Positions 46,196 through 57,358 of a DNA stretch of 64,000 bases are shown here, piece after piece (within the stretch, counting starts at the first letter, position 1; the number at the start of each line of letters is the position of its first letter). The position numbers were made by a program, and so were the translations under genes. The notes beneath the pieces were generated by a model. It worked only from the letters and a program-made list of their open reading frames with translations. It searched no databases and was not told the DNA's origin. Source of the DNA: Epiperipatus broadwayi (taxonomy: Eukaryota; Onychophora; Udeonychophora; Euonychophora; Peripatidae); NCBI GenBank assembly GCA_028023455.1, contig JAQFVV010012420.1:6391176-6455175 (forward strand), in the 5' to 3' direction.

Positions 46196-49100
46196 TCTAA
46201 GTATATGAATTATGCTTGTATATCAAAAATATTACAAATTCACCTCTAGTATAAATCTTGATAAACATATACATAACTATATAATTTAATGTCTATAAAA
46301 TTAACAATAATTCAAAGTAGTCGTCAGTATTTGTATTCAATTATTTACAAAATAATATCTGTAAAATTCATAATAATTCATAGATGTGGTCAGTTTTCAG
46401 ATTTACTACTTAAAACACAGTATTCTTACTAAATAATCACTTCTATACTTAAACAACACTTTGAATACCAAAATATACATAACTCACAAAAGCCACGTTT
46501 TTAGTTTTGTAATATACATAATAGTTGCAGTAAACTGTTACTGCTCATTAGAAAAGTATTTTTACAGTTCCAAGTAGATCTTTAAAAATATAAAACAAAA
46601 TAAATTATCTAAAGTCTTCTCTCATTTGCATTACTGTTACTGGCCTTATTATTAGCTTCAGACTTTTCTAATACTCCTAAAATATATTAGAGCTTTCCTC
46701 TGAGTTTGGATCTGTAAATCATTTGGCTAATGCTCTTAAAAAATCTAACCATTTTTCTTTGATTGCTTACAATTTTTATATATGATAAATGAGTTGAGAG
46801 TTGAAATATTCATCATTTGGAAGAAAATTTTCATTAAACAAGGTCTTATTCAAAATGTAATCTGCAATCATTTCAGATTTTTCAGTGCTAAAACATAAGT
46901 ATGAAGACTATTTTTCATGAACATTATGCAGAAATATCTCACAAAAAAGCAATACCACACAAAACTTCCATAGGCTTGATAACTGAATTCAATTGAAAAC
47001 ATTCTTTTAGAGATATTAAAATTTGATTTTTACTATTCTAAGAATTCTGTGCAAAAAATATAGTGTTTATATAATTTTTTTTTTAAAAACCATAGATTGC
47101 AAAAATAGAGAACTAAAATTTCTACATTTAGTCTACTCCGAGTTGGACATTGTTTCATTGGTAAACTCCAAAAAAAATGGCATGATGCTTAGACTATGTA
47201 AGATAAATTCAAACTAATAAGATTTTTTTAAAAAATACAGCTATATTTAGAAAGATACTGAAATATGCACATTTTCAATTTAAAAAATAGTATGTAATTA
47301 AAAGTATTTAAAAATTGTTAGTGGTATGCATGATCACAAGTAGCCATTAAAGGTTAAATATAGGAATCGTTCATAAATATGGGTATTTACATATTAAGGG
47401 TCATACAGACTATATATTATGAATGTTCATTAACAGGAGGGTTAAAACCTTTGTACAAGACAATGCTAAATCATATTTATAATAAACAGCTTATAAGCTT
47501 AATATGAAATTAAATTGATTATAGTGTGGCTTTTTATTCTAACATCTTGACAATTTTTTGCAGACTTGTACATACATCTCTCTGTGTACCCACACAATGA
47601 ACTTTTAAATGTGTACATATACACACTGCATTTGTATATTCTACTTTGTGACTGTGTTTGTTCTCTTGTTAATTTGCCCGAATCTGAGAATGGTTTTATA
47701 ACTTGAAAATTATTAGTGCACTTTCTAGATATTTTATGAGTCCTAATTATTTTTATTTTAAAAAAGATATAATGCAAATATATTTTTAAAAAACAAAAAC
47801 GATTTTAAAAAAGAAAATCAACCAAGAGTCGCAAATGATGCTGTTTTCTAAAATATCTTAAATAAAGATTAAATTTTGAAATAAATTAGCTACAGTGCAA
47901 ATCAAAAAGATCACTGTTTTTTAATTAGTTATAAACAAACTGTCCATTAATGCACCTGTAATCCCCATAGTCCCAGATGTTTATGTGAGGATGTACCATA
48001 ATGATCATCGTCAAGTGTATTTATTATTTTGATTTAAACTGATTATTTGCATAACAATCATAAGTAATATTTATTAAGATTGTAGCCTCAAGCACGTGCG
48101 TATAAAAATGCGATAGTAGGGACCTCTACAGGTCTTAAACCACAAGCTTATTCTTTGGAAAAAATTTATAATTATAACAATCATAATTAAATTAATTTTT
48201 TTTTTCAAAATGGCCATTTTCAAAGTATCATCCAGTTTGTATGATTGATGATAGGATAGAATAGTAATTTTATGTTATCCAAAAAAAAAAGTCCACATTC
48301 AAGCTAAAAATGTATAGTACAGAGGTTATCCATTACACACAGTGCAGTATGCAATATTACAATGTAGAGTATTTTAATTATAAAATTAAAATATATTTAA
48401 TATATAATACTTTATTTAAAAGCAATCAACACATTTATTAAAGACTTATTTAAAGTAAAGTTTAATATCTATAAAAGTAAAACAAGAGCTTTTATTCAGT
48501 ACAATAAGCATAACATTGTTTTAAAAAATGCATTTCAATGTTTATTTTTATCTGCTGTTGATATCTAGCATTATTATTTTATATAAATCTTATTTAATTA
48601 TGTTTTCATCATCCCCTACATTACATGCTTTTAATTTTATAAAGAACTAATGTTATTGATATCTAGTATATATATAATTAATATTGGAGAATTTTTTAAT
48701 ACATACTTCTAAGAAGAATATTTTTAAGAATTATATAACTTAAAATGAAATAATTTACTGATATGAACAATTTTCTTCACTCTACTCCAGAATCATCTAT
48801 TACAATCTTGACTAATAAATACATACTCTACTATTAGAATAATATCTATTGCTAATTTATCCAATCTCCAGAGTAAATTAGTTTATCACTTATAATTGAT
48901 GATTTTGATGTAATGTTAAAAGAACTTTTATTTATGTCATATTTATAGAGAAGTAGGATTTTTTTTCCATTTTTATTCAATGACGAGTATTTAAGATTTA
49001 CATTTGTGGTATTTAATTAATCATTAACCAAATTGGTTGTCTAAAAATGTATACATTTTATTTTTTAAAATACAACAATAAGAAAGATGACATTTTTAGA

Positions 49101-50480
49101 AGGATCATGATGATCTAAACAATAAACAAGCTATGGAAAATAAAAAAGAACATTAAAAATTGTCCTAAATAGAAATTTCAAAATGCATTTTAAAGTAGTA
49201 TATTAGCAAAAATTTTGGAAGCAAAACAATAAAAATTTATAAGTTATAAAATTAATTTAACTTGCATAATGAATAGTAATAAAAATATCAATAATGATAT
49301 GTGAGTAGATGCAAAAATAATGTGAAGTAATTTAAATAGAACAGAAATATTTCATCTCTTTCCAAGTCAAATTAACTAGAATACTTTGATAATATTCTGA
49401 ACTTTAAACTTTTTAAAAATGTTATAGAACAAATTAAATCATTATTTTAAATTAAAATTTTTTTAAAAAATATAAATAATTGTTAAACAATTATTTGTAA
49501 AAAAAAAAAAAAAAACCTATACTCTTTAATGTAATGAAAAAAATATTGCAAGCAAATAAACTCAACAAATGCCCCAAACCTAGTAATGATAAAAACATTC
49601 AATTATTTTATTCATCAGATAGAAATACTTAAAAAAAAATTAAACAGAAGTGAAGTATGAATTTACCAATATAAAGGGAATGGGTGGGTGAAAAAAGCAT
49701 TAAGTTGTATACATGATTCAAATTAAAATATATATATATGAGTAAATAAAATAAAAAAATTTATCAAAAATTGGATATTAAGAAATACAAAAAAAGTTAC
49801 TTTAAAATGTGTAATAGATTTGATAATATATATATGTATTAAAAAAAAGATAGAGATTTTGATTTAAGAATTCACTTTGATATTTTTTAATATATATGTA
49901 AGATACGGTACAAGTTTGTTGTCCTGGAAATATCCATTAAATTTATTTTATCGTCTGTTCAGTAGCAATTAGTTTAATGCTCCAGTTTTTTAAGTTATTG
50001 CTTATAGAAGCAATGTATTCAACTAATTGGCAGTTTCTTACTCTCACCGTAAAACATCATGATGCTAAAAATTTTCAATGAAAATAATCCATGTTTGTCT
50101 CAGAAGAGAAAGAATTTGTGTGACCTTCAATCAGAAAAAGTGTGTGGTTGAACTTTGATTCGAAAGCAATTAGTTTTTAACTATATCACACTATCATAAT
50201 TATTTGTTGCATTACTTCATAAAATATCTATTGGGATCATAAATAATTGAATATCAATAAGTGTAGTTATGATTAGTAAATACATTCTCTGTATAGCAGT
50301 TACTATACTATATTCTATGCAAATGTAAATATAAGAAACACATACATAATTCTTTTCTATAATTGTTGAAGCAAAAGTATATTGTTGTTTTCTACATATT
50401 ACTAATTTAGTCTTACTAGTAAGTAAATTAAAGTAGCATCAAATAATAATTTTTTTTATAATTTCAAATTAATTTTTTAT
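46196..50480. other. AT-rich intergenic DNA
   Basis: No gene, RNA or repeat with clear ends. Poly(A) and (AT)n tracts are frequent, for example at about 49500-49515. The short open frames at 47023-47217 and 47499-47777 have no recognisable features. Confidence 0.55.
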
Positions 50481-50491
50481 AAGTTAATTAA

Positions 50492-50600
50492 TTTTTTTTT
50501 TCTCATGTGTCATAGCATCAGCCAGAAAGCGAACCCGCTGACCCGGGACAACTGTTTGTAAAGCGGCGGTCACTGACCTCTCGACTACCAATGCTTGATT
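50492..50600 (-). mobile_element. tRNA-derived SINE, copy 2
   Basis: Same family as 27024-27133, on the minus strand: A box TAGTCGAGAGGTC, B box GGGTTCGCTTTC, acceptor strands GCATTGG and CTGATGC, a short ATGACACATGAG tail and poly(A) (seen as T on plus). An 11-bp duplication AAGTTAATTAA flanks it at 50481-50491 and 50601-50611. Confidence 0.87.
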
Positions 50601-50984
50601 AAGTTAATTAAAATTTGTTTTACAAATAATATGTGTATTATATCAATCTAATACTTTTTAAAATAATCTCATATAACTTTTTTTTAAAGATCAATAAAAT
50701 TTCTTTACAAAGAATCTCTTTTTATACTAAACAATTCTGGAAAGTCATAAATACATAAACTGTTACCTTTTATGCTCTAATCATCACCACTGTTTACTCA
50801 AAAGTGAATGTGACCATTTTAACGACAAAATAAAGATAAAAAGACAAAACAAACTATAATAATGTACACATGACAAATTTTGAGATGATGATACTTCTCA
50901 ATATATGAACTTCTGTTATGTTCATATATATATAATATCATATATATATATATACATAAAAATGCAAAAACATAAAAAAATATA

Positions 50985-52030
50985 ATACTATATTAAATCC
51001 AAAATTTTAACAAAATCCTTACACAACCATGGTTTCATCTACTACAAATAGACCTCAAGTGAAAATCAAACTAAAGGAACTAACATATATATATATACAA
51101 ACAAACAAACCTTCCCATAATTCATTTCAAACTCCACCTTTCCTTAATATCAAAAGAAATCTTCATAAGATTGATAGTCTCAGAATCAAGAAGTTTTATC
51201 ATCAAAGTCTCCTTTATTCCTCTTTTTAACTCATTCTTTTCATAAAAAAAATAACCAAAGCATTGTTAAACAATATTCTATGACTGTATTCAATTCATGA
51301 ATATATAAAGCTGAGTTAAGATACCTATGTTTAACTCTACCTATATGAAGCATAATCCTTTCATTAAGGCTAAACTTACTCTGGCCTACATAAAACTTAC
51401 CACAACTACATGGAATCTTATAAACAATACCAGGAATAGACCTACTATCAATAGACTGCTTAGAACCATTAAGTAATGAATTCAAATCATAACCTTTTTT
51501 CCATGCAACCTTCCTTCCACCTAACAAATGACTATTCTTATAAACCAAATTATATATTGAAGACTTAAATGGGAAACATATAGTCATTATCCTTATCAAC
51601 AACATTCTTACCTATAAATATTATTATTAAATACAACTTTTTTAATAAAATCATGACTGTAACCCAATTCTACATATTCACACCAAATTGACTTCTTTAA
51701 TATCATCAGCATTATTAAAAATGATTAACCATTCCTATGACAAAAATTCGACAGACATTTTTTATGCCTAAAAGGCTGATAACTATCAGGCCTAATCATA
51801 TTTCTCAAATTCTTAGGTTTTATAAAATGACTGCAAAACAAAACATCATTAACCTTCTCAACACTTAAACCTAAAACTTTAATTTTACAAAATCAAAACT
51901 GCCCCCATCAATAGTAAACTTAATACGAGAATCAAAAGCATTCAATCCACAGAAAAACTCTTCTAATTCCTCTTTCTGAATAACAAACAAACAATCATCA
52001 ACATACCTAACAAATAACTTTATAGAACAT
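50985..52030 (-). pseudogene. Penelope-like retroelement, copy 2
   Basis: On the minus strand from about 52020: KLFVRYVDDCLFVIQKEELE with the catalytic YVDD box at 52005-51994, then FFCGLNAFDSRIKFTIDG. After a degraded segment, 51605-51240 encodes the linker and GIY-YIG endonuclease: GIVYKIPCSCGKFYVGQ (from 51431), then KFSLNERIMLHIGRVKHRY and LYIHELN. Penelope-like elements join this endonuclease C-terminally to their RT. Motif residues are intact, but frameshifts between blocks and loss of the N-terminal RT make this copy non-autonomous. Its 3' flank (51020-51240) matches copy 1. Confidence 0.9.
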
Positions 52031-52049
52031 GAAAACAGATTTTAGAAAT

Positions 52050-52383
52050 TTTAATTATTCAGTTTTGAATTTCTTTTTAAAGTGGTTTAGGAGTAAGGGT
52101 GAAGTCACTTATAATAATAAGTATTTTAAGAAATTTAAATGGTTGATTGGAAAGGCTGAAACAAAAAGAGTTTAGATTTGGGTGTTATAAAAATAGGCCT
52201 GATGCTTCATCTATTTTAAATTTATCAAACTATGTTCTGAATGTATCTGATTTGGCTCTTTTAGCTAAGGGACCCGACTTTATTCCTTTTTCTAATAAGA
52301 GTTTAGTTTTTGATTTCATTTCTGCTATTGAAAGTAGTAGTAATATTTCTGATGAAAATAAAGGGTCTTTACAAGTTATTTTG
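52050..52383 (+). pseudogene. Penelope-like N-terminal fragment in opposite orientation
   Basis: The plus-strand frame at 52147-52383 contains LNLSNYVLNVSDLALLAKGP followed by DFIPFSNKSLV, the pattern of the RT-upstream N-terminal region of Penelope-like ORFs (a leucine-rich block, then LLxKGxxFIP). It lies head-to-head with the RT/endonuclease part on the other strand, so the element was inverted during or after insertion. The frame runs directly into HHR-B sequence at about 52384. Confidence 0.7.
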
Positions 52384-52535
52384 AATCTCAGCCTCAGGGT
52401 GGCCTTTGACCAGTCCATCATCAGATTTTTAATTGGGTGGAAGATTGAAGAGTTGGAGTGTGAAGTGGATTGAAGCCTGTCCATTAAAGTATGAAGATTT
52501 GCTATCTTAATATATACCTGAGCATTTATAGCATA
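52384..52535 (+). mobile_element. HHR-B fragment fused to Penelope-like and HHR-A sequence
   Basis: AATCTCAGCCTCAGGGTGGCC opens about 150 bp of HHR-B sequence, matching 12842-12990 and 25200-25340. It stops before the ribozyme, at GAGCATTTATAG, where HHR-A begins. Confidence 0.8.
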
Positions 52536-53545
52536 AAATCCCTATCTAGTACCTACTCATCCAATATCTCCAGACTAGTATCTGGCTTGTGGCCTTCATC
52601 AGTGAGGAGTACTGAGTGGCACTACTGTATGAAGAGTTTTGCCTTTTTTAATAAACAGTTATGAGTAACCATAAGAAATGGTGATCATGTGATATTTAGT
52701 GTTTTAATACCAATCCTGCTTAATAGGATAGTAGTGGTTATGGTTATTAAACCAAAGACACCAAAATGTATGGCTACTGAACTGAATTCAGACCTACATG
52801 ACTATATCAGCTAATCACTTTAGATTGAAATTATTATTTTCAAATTTTTCTTCATAGTTTTGTAGTTAAGTAGAGGTAAAAGTGGGTGGCTTGAGAGTTG
52901 CATTAGATACTAAGATTTAGATGCAGTGCTCTCAGATCCAAGGCTCCTCACTGACAAAGGCCACAAGCCAGTAACTAGTCTGGGGATATTGGATGAGTAG
53001 GCACTGGATAGGGATTTTATGCACTGTCTTCTGGAATCCATTGATTACTCTGGCTTGCACTGAGTGGCACTACTCTATGAAGAGTTTTGCCTGTTTTAAT
53101 AACTGTTATGAGAAATGGTGATCATGTGATGTTTAGTGGTTTAATACCATTCCTCACTAATAGGATAGTGATGGCTATGGTTATTAAAGAACCAAAGTCA
53201 CCAAAATGTATAGGTACTGGACTGAGTTCAGATCAATATGACTATGTAAGCTAATGAGCTTAGATTAAAAATATTAATGTGTTTTCAATTTTTTCTCATA
53301 AATTTTGTAGTTAAGTAGAGATAAAAGGTGGATGCTGGAGGGTTGCATTAAATCCTAAAATCTAGATGCAGTGCTTTCAGATCCAAGATTCCTCACTGAT
53401 GAAGGCCACAAGCCAGAAACAGGTCTGGGGATACTGGATGAGTAGGCTCTAGATAGGGATTTTATGCACAAGCCCTCTGGCATCCATTGATTACTCTGGC
53501 TTGCACTGAGTGCCACTACTGTATGGAGAGTTTTACATGTTTTAA
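52536..53545. mobile_element. HHR-A tandem array
   Basis: A minus-sense HHR-A arm (52536-52640) is followed by two plus-sense units in tandem. Their ribozyme boxes begin at 52951 and 53396, so the monomer is 445 bp. The minus-sense core has GATAC in place of GAAAC, and the first plus core has CTGACAA with GTAAC. The second plus core at 53396 is intact. Each unit contains GGTTTAATACCA, GAACCAAAG and a GGTTGCATTA segment ahead of the ribozyme. No protein is encoded. Confidence 0.82.
53381..53439 (+). ncRNA. Type I hammerhead ribozyme, HHR-A (intact core)
   Basis: CTGATGA at 53396-53402; stem II GGC-CACAA-GCC (53404-53414); GAA at 53416-53418; stem III A419-U424 and C420-G423 around loop AG; cleavage triplet GUC, predicted cut after 53425. 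Stem I pairs CCTCA (53391-53395) with TGGGG (53426-53430), and outside an internal loop ATCCA (53381-53385) with TGGAT (53435-53439). Position 10.1-11.1 is A.A. Sister copies covary only partly and most are mutated. Confidence 0.72.
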
Positions 53546-54700
53546 TAACTATTTCAGTTGTAATATCTTCAAGAGTTTCTTCAATGTCCATAGAAGCATT
53601 CATCATTTGTGGATATTTTTTCCAGCAATATTTCATTGTTGACTCTTATTTCAGCCCATGCATCCCCAATAATATTTATTGCATTCCAAAAATCTCTTTA
53701 TGTAGGTCCACCTTCCTTGTCAATTACATTGATTGCTTGAGACAGTAATTTTCTCATATAATACCACTTAAAAGTAGCTATCACAGTTTACTCCATAGGT
53801 TGTATTTCACTTGTGGTATTGGTTGGGATAAACACAACTTCTGGATATACATTTTGCAGGGATTTTTGGATGTCCTGGAGAATTGTCTAAGAGCAATATT
53901 ATTTTAAATGGTATATTGTCTAATAGGGGGCACAAAATGATGCGAGAACCAATCTTGAAAGGCTTTAGTATTTGATTTCCAAATGACTGGAAGCATTTTT
54001 TTATCTTTTCCTTTCAATGCTTTCTGTCTGATAAATTGGAATTAGCTTCAATTTAAAATCACCAGCTAAATTACCTCCAAGAATCAATGTCAATCTGTTT
54101 TTAGAAGGTTTATGCTCGTGTGCAATTGATTCTTCTTTTGCTAAATATGTATGTGCATCTTTTTTCAAAATAATCCTGTCTCATCTACATTGAAGAGTAG
54201 GCATGGAAAATAAGTGTCATCTTAATGATATTAAAGAAGGTGGAAATAAATTCATTGGCAGCTTTCTTATCTGCACTAGCACCTTCCCCACTACATTTAA
54301 TATTCTGTAAATAATATCTTATTTTAAATTGTGAAACCAGCCATTGCTTGCTACAAATTCAACAACAGTCTTTTTCTTATTCATTCTTCCAATTTTCAAG
54401 CAAACTAAGAGCCTTAGCTTGAATAATTAATAAACTCACTGGAATACCTTTTTGATGTTGATCTTCATCCATTACTCTGCCATGTCTTTTTGAAACAATC
54501 TTTAAAAATATTTCCACAATTTTGAACATATTCCTTAATTTTGTTCTTGGTTTTTCACAATTCTATATATTGTTGATCAGTTTAAATTACATGAATGTGT
54601 AAATGAAGCAAAAGATTCACCATTTTCAGAATGTCTAATTATATCAATTTTTATTTTGACCATTTGAGGTTTATGAGACCTTGATTTTTTTTGGTTGTGG
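53546..54700 (-). pseudogene. pogo/Tigger-type DDE transposase remnant
   Basis: Minus strand, N to C: helix-turn-helix KIDIIRHSENGESFASFTH near 54660-54600, then VKNQEQN; a CENP-B-type domain (VSKRHGRVMDEDQHQKGIPV, then SLLIIQAKALSL); and CSGEGASADKKAANEFISTF. The first catalytic motif DETGLF is at 54185-54170, followed by EEPIxHEHKPSKNRLTLILGG-like sequence and LAGDFKLK. LLLDNSPGHP (53887-53868) gives the second aspartate. IQPME-stop-TVIATFKWYY follows, where the third acidic residue is E followed by a premature stop. Frameshifts and stops make it inactive. It resembles TIGD/jerky relatives. Downstream it merges into the HHR-A array. Confidence 0.87.
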
Positions 54701-57211
54701 CAACACTGCTGTTTTTCTGTTCTCACTCATATTTTTAATTAATAAGAATGAAAAAAATTCATCAAAACAGAAATATATACAGTGTATATGTAACATAATT
54801 ATGCACAAACTACTTTTAAAAACAAGCGCTAATCAAGATGATCGATCCTGCTCAAAACAGTCTGTGATGATGCTAAAAATAAAAGTAATTAATGTCAGAG
54901 ATGGGAAGATTTACTATATTTTATATAAGTTCTTATTGTTCTCTAAAATATACTTTTAATTATTTTCTAAATTCCAAAGTTTATCTTTCTTTAGAAAAAA
55001 TTCAATATTAGGAATGTATGTAAATAGTTTTTTTTATTAGATACTGTGAATTTGTAGTGTTAATTGCTAAAAGAATGATTTTAATTATTTAATAACTAAA
55101 ATACTGTAAAAATTTTGAATAATTTCTTTCTACAGTATAAAGCACTAATTATATGTGAAAGTATGTGCATAGATTAAGATTTAAAGTCCAAAAGCAATTA
55201 CATAATAGTGGAGTGTTTGTAAACTAGGGGACTGCCTATATTTAGCTTAGTTCTGCTAACAATAATTGAATAAAGAAAAGGACTAACTTATTATGGTTTT
55301 CATTAGGATATCAGACTTAAATAAGTTACTTGATAAACTTTACTCAGTGGTTATTTACACTTTTAGCAACTTCAGATGACTTCCCTTCAGTGAATGTACA
55401 TGTAATTGTTCGCTTTTTATAAACACATAAACATAAAATGATTATTTACTACATATATATTATAACCTTTGCTTTGTCAAGGAAGCTGGTATTTCATTTA
55501 TTATGGATATTTAACTAAAAGAAAAAAAATTATAAGAAATTTTATTAAGTTCAACTATCTTTGTAAATTATATGTGATAAAATTAAATAAGCATAGGCAA
55601 ATCTGAATAGTAAAGTATTTAGAGTATTTCTGTCATGAATAAATATTATTGTATTTTGCTTTATTGCTTTGCTAAAGTATTTTAAGTTTATAATTAAAAT
55701 AGATTTTAACAAGTTAAATTTAAAAGTGTAGTTAATAATATTAGAGAAGTTCAGATTATTCTAATATAATTTAGTATATCTAGTTTAATATCTGAATTAA
55801 TCATAATATTAATTAAATTTAATTTAATGTCAAAGTTAATGTGTAGTTTTCATAATTAAAATAAAGTATTTTAGTTAAACTAGTTCTTAATAATAATCAG
55901 TCCATTTGTTTAAATAGTGTTATTAAAATTGAGTTGAGAGATTTAACTAAAGTAGTTTAATTTTAAAATATGTAATTAGTTTAGAGCTATTTAAAGAAAG
56001 AATTAAATTAGTTCGTTTAAAAGATATGGTATAATTACTAAATGTGTGAGAGTGCTTGCCTGCATTGGTAAGTTTAAATTTTATTTGTTAATGGGAATTT
56101 TTATTTTATTTTACAATATTGGATATTATTTTAAAGTATTTTATTTAGCTAAAATATTAGTGACCCTTTAAATTTATTCATTAATATAATTTAAAAGTTT
56201 AAAAAAGTTAATAAAATTATGTAATGCTTATTTTTTTATTTATTTAATAATATAATGTTGTAATTAATTTATCTTGTAATTATTTAACAATCTTAGACTA
56301 TTACATTTTGTCTGATTGTCTAATCAAGATTTAAATTATTCCTATTTTTAGATTCAGACCATAGATATTAATTAATTGTTAATTTAAAGATGGAAAAATT
56401 AAAAGAAAATGATGTTTCCTGTCTATCAAAATGATTGACATTAGTAAGCTATAAAAGGCACACACATGTTAGGGAAGCAGATTGAAAATAAACAGCAGAT
56501 TGAAAAGAAAAGAATATTATTTTCCACTGTCCATCAGAACTAATAGAAGAAGTTTAAAACTTTGACAAGTAAATGTAAACTATATTTTTTTAAAATAAGT
56601 TTTTCTCTTTCTCCCAAGTGAAATGAATATGTAAAAACTGTCAGGTGCTGAGTTTTCTGTCTGAAGTCAATTGAAAATTTTAAAATTCACAATATTGAAG
56701 GAAGAAATTGGAAAGAAAAATGTTAACTAATTGTCTATTGATGAGTAAAACATTATTTTCTAACTAAAGCATTACAGGTATCCAGCTTAAGTTATTCTAT
56801 TTCAAAACTTTGTTCATTGCAAACTGTTTAAATTTCTTATTTTAAAGCAAATGTATTTATTGGTTTATCTTAATGTCAACTATAAGAATTTTAACATTCT
56901 TTTCTACCCCATTAAGATAATAATAATTCATCAAAAACTTTTTAAAATGTTTTATTATCTTTTGTCTCAGGTAAATTTCTTTAAAAGAACTAATTATTCA
57001 GGAAAAGAAAACTGTTTGTTGTGGACACTAATGACTTTTTTATTATCATAATAATTAAGTAGTTATTGTCTTGACTAAAAAAAAATGCTTGATAAATTTA
57101 TGCTTTCACTTATAAACTAAATGCTCCTACTTTTTTTGAAAAATTACTAGTATAGAATTTATGACCTCTATTAAGTGCTAAATGATTAGCAAAAGCTTGC
57201 TATTTCCCTTT
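54701..57211. other. AT-rich intergenic DNA
   Basis: Nothing recognisable beyond very AT-rich sequence with TTAA and ATTAA motifs. Confidence 0.6.
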
Positions 57212-57226
57212 GAAATGATTATATTT

Positions 57227-57343
57227 TTTTAGTCAAGCGTTGATAGCCGAGAGGTCATCGCAACCACCTTGCAAGCAAGTAGTTGGTTGCAGACGGTTGT
57301 GGGTTCGCCTCCTGGTCGATGCTATGACATATGGAAAAAAAAA
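57227..57343 (+). mobile_element. tRNA-derived SINE, copy 3
   Basis: The same class II tRNA-like body: A box TAGCCGAGAGGTC, B box GGGTTCGCCTCC, acceptor strands GCGTTGA and TCGATGC (seven pairs with wobbles), tail ATGACATATGG and poly(A). A 15-bp duplication GAAATGATTATATTT lies at 57212-57226 and 57344-57358. Confidence 0.88.
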
Positions 57344-57358
57344 GAAATGATTATATTT

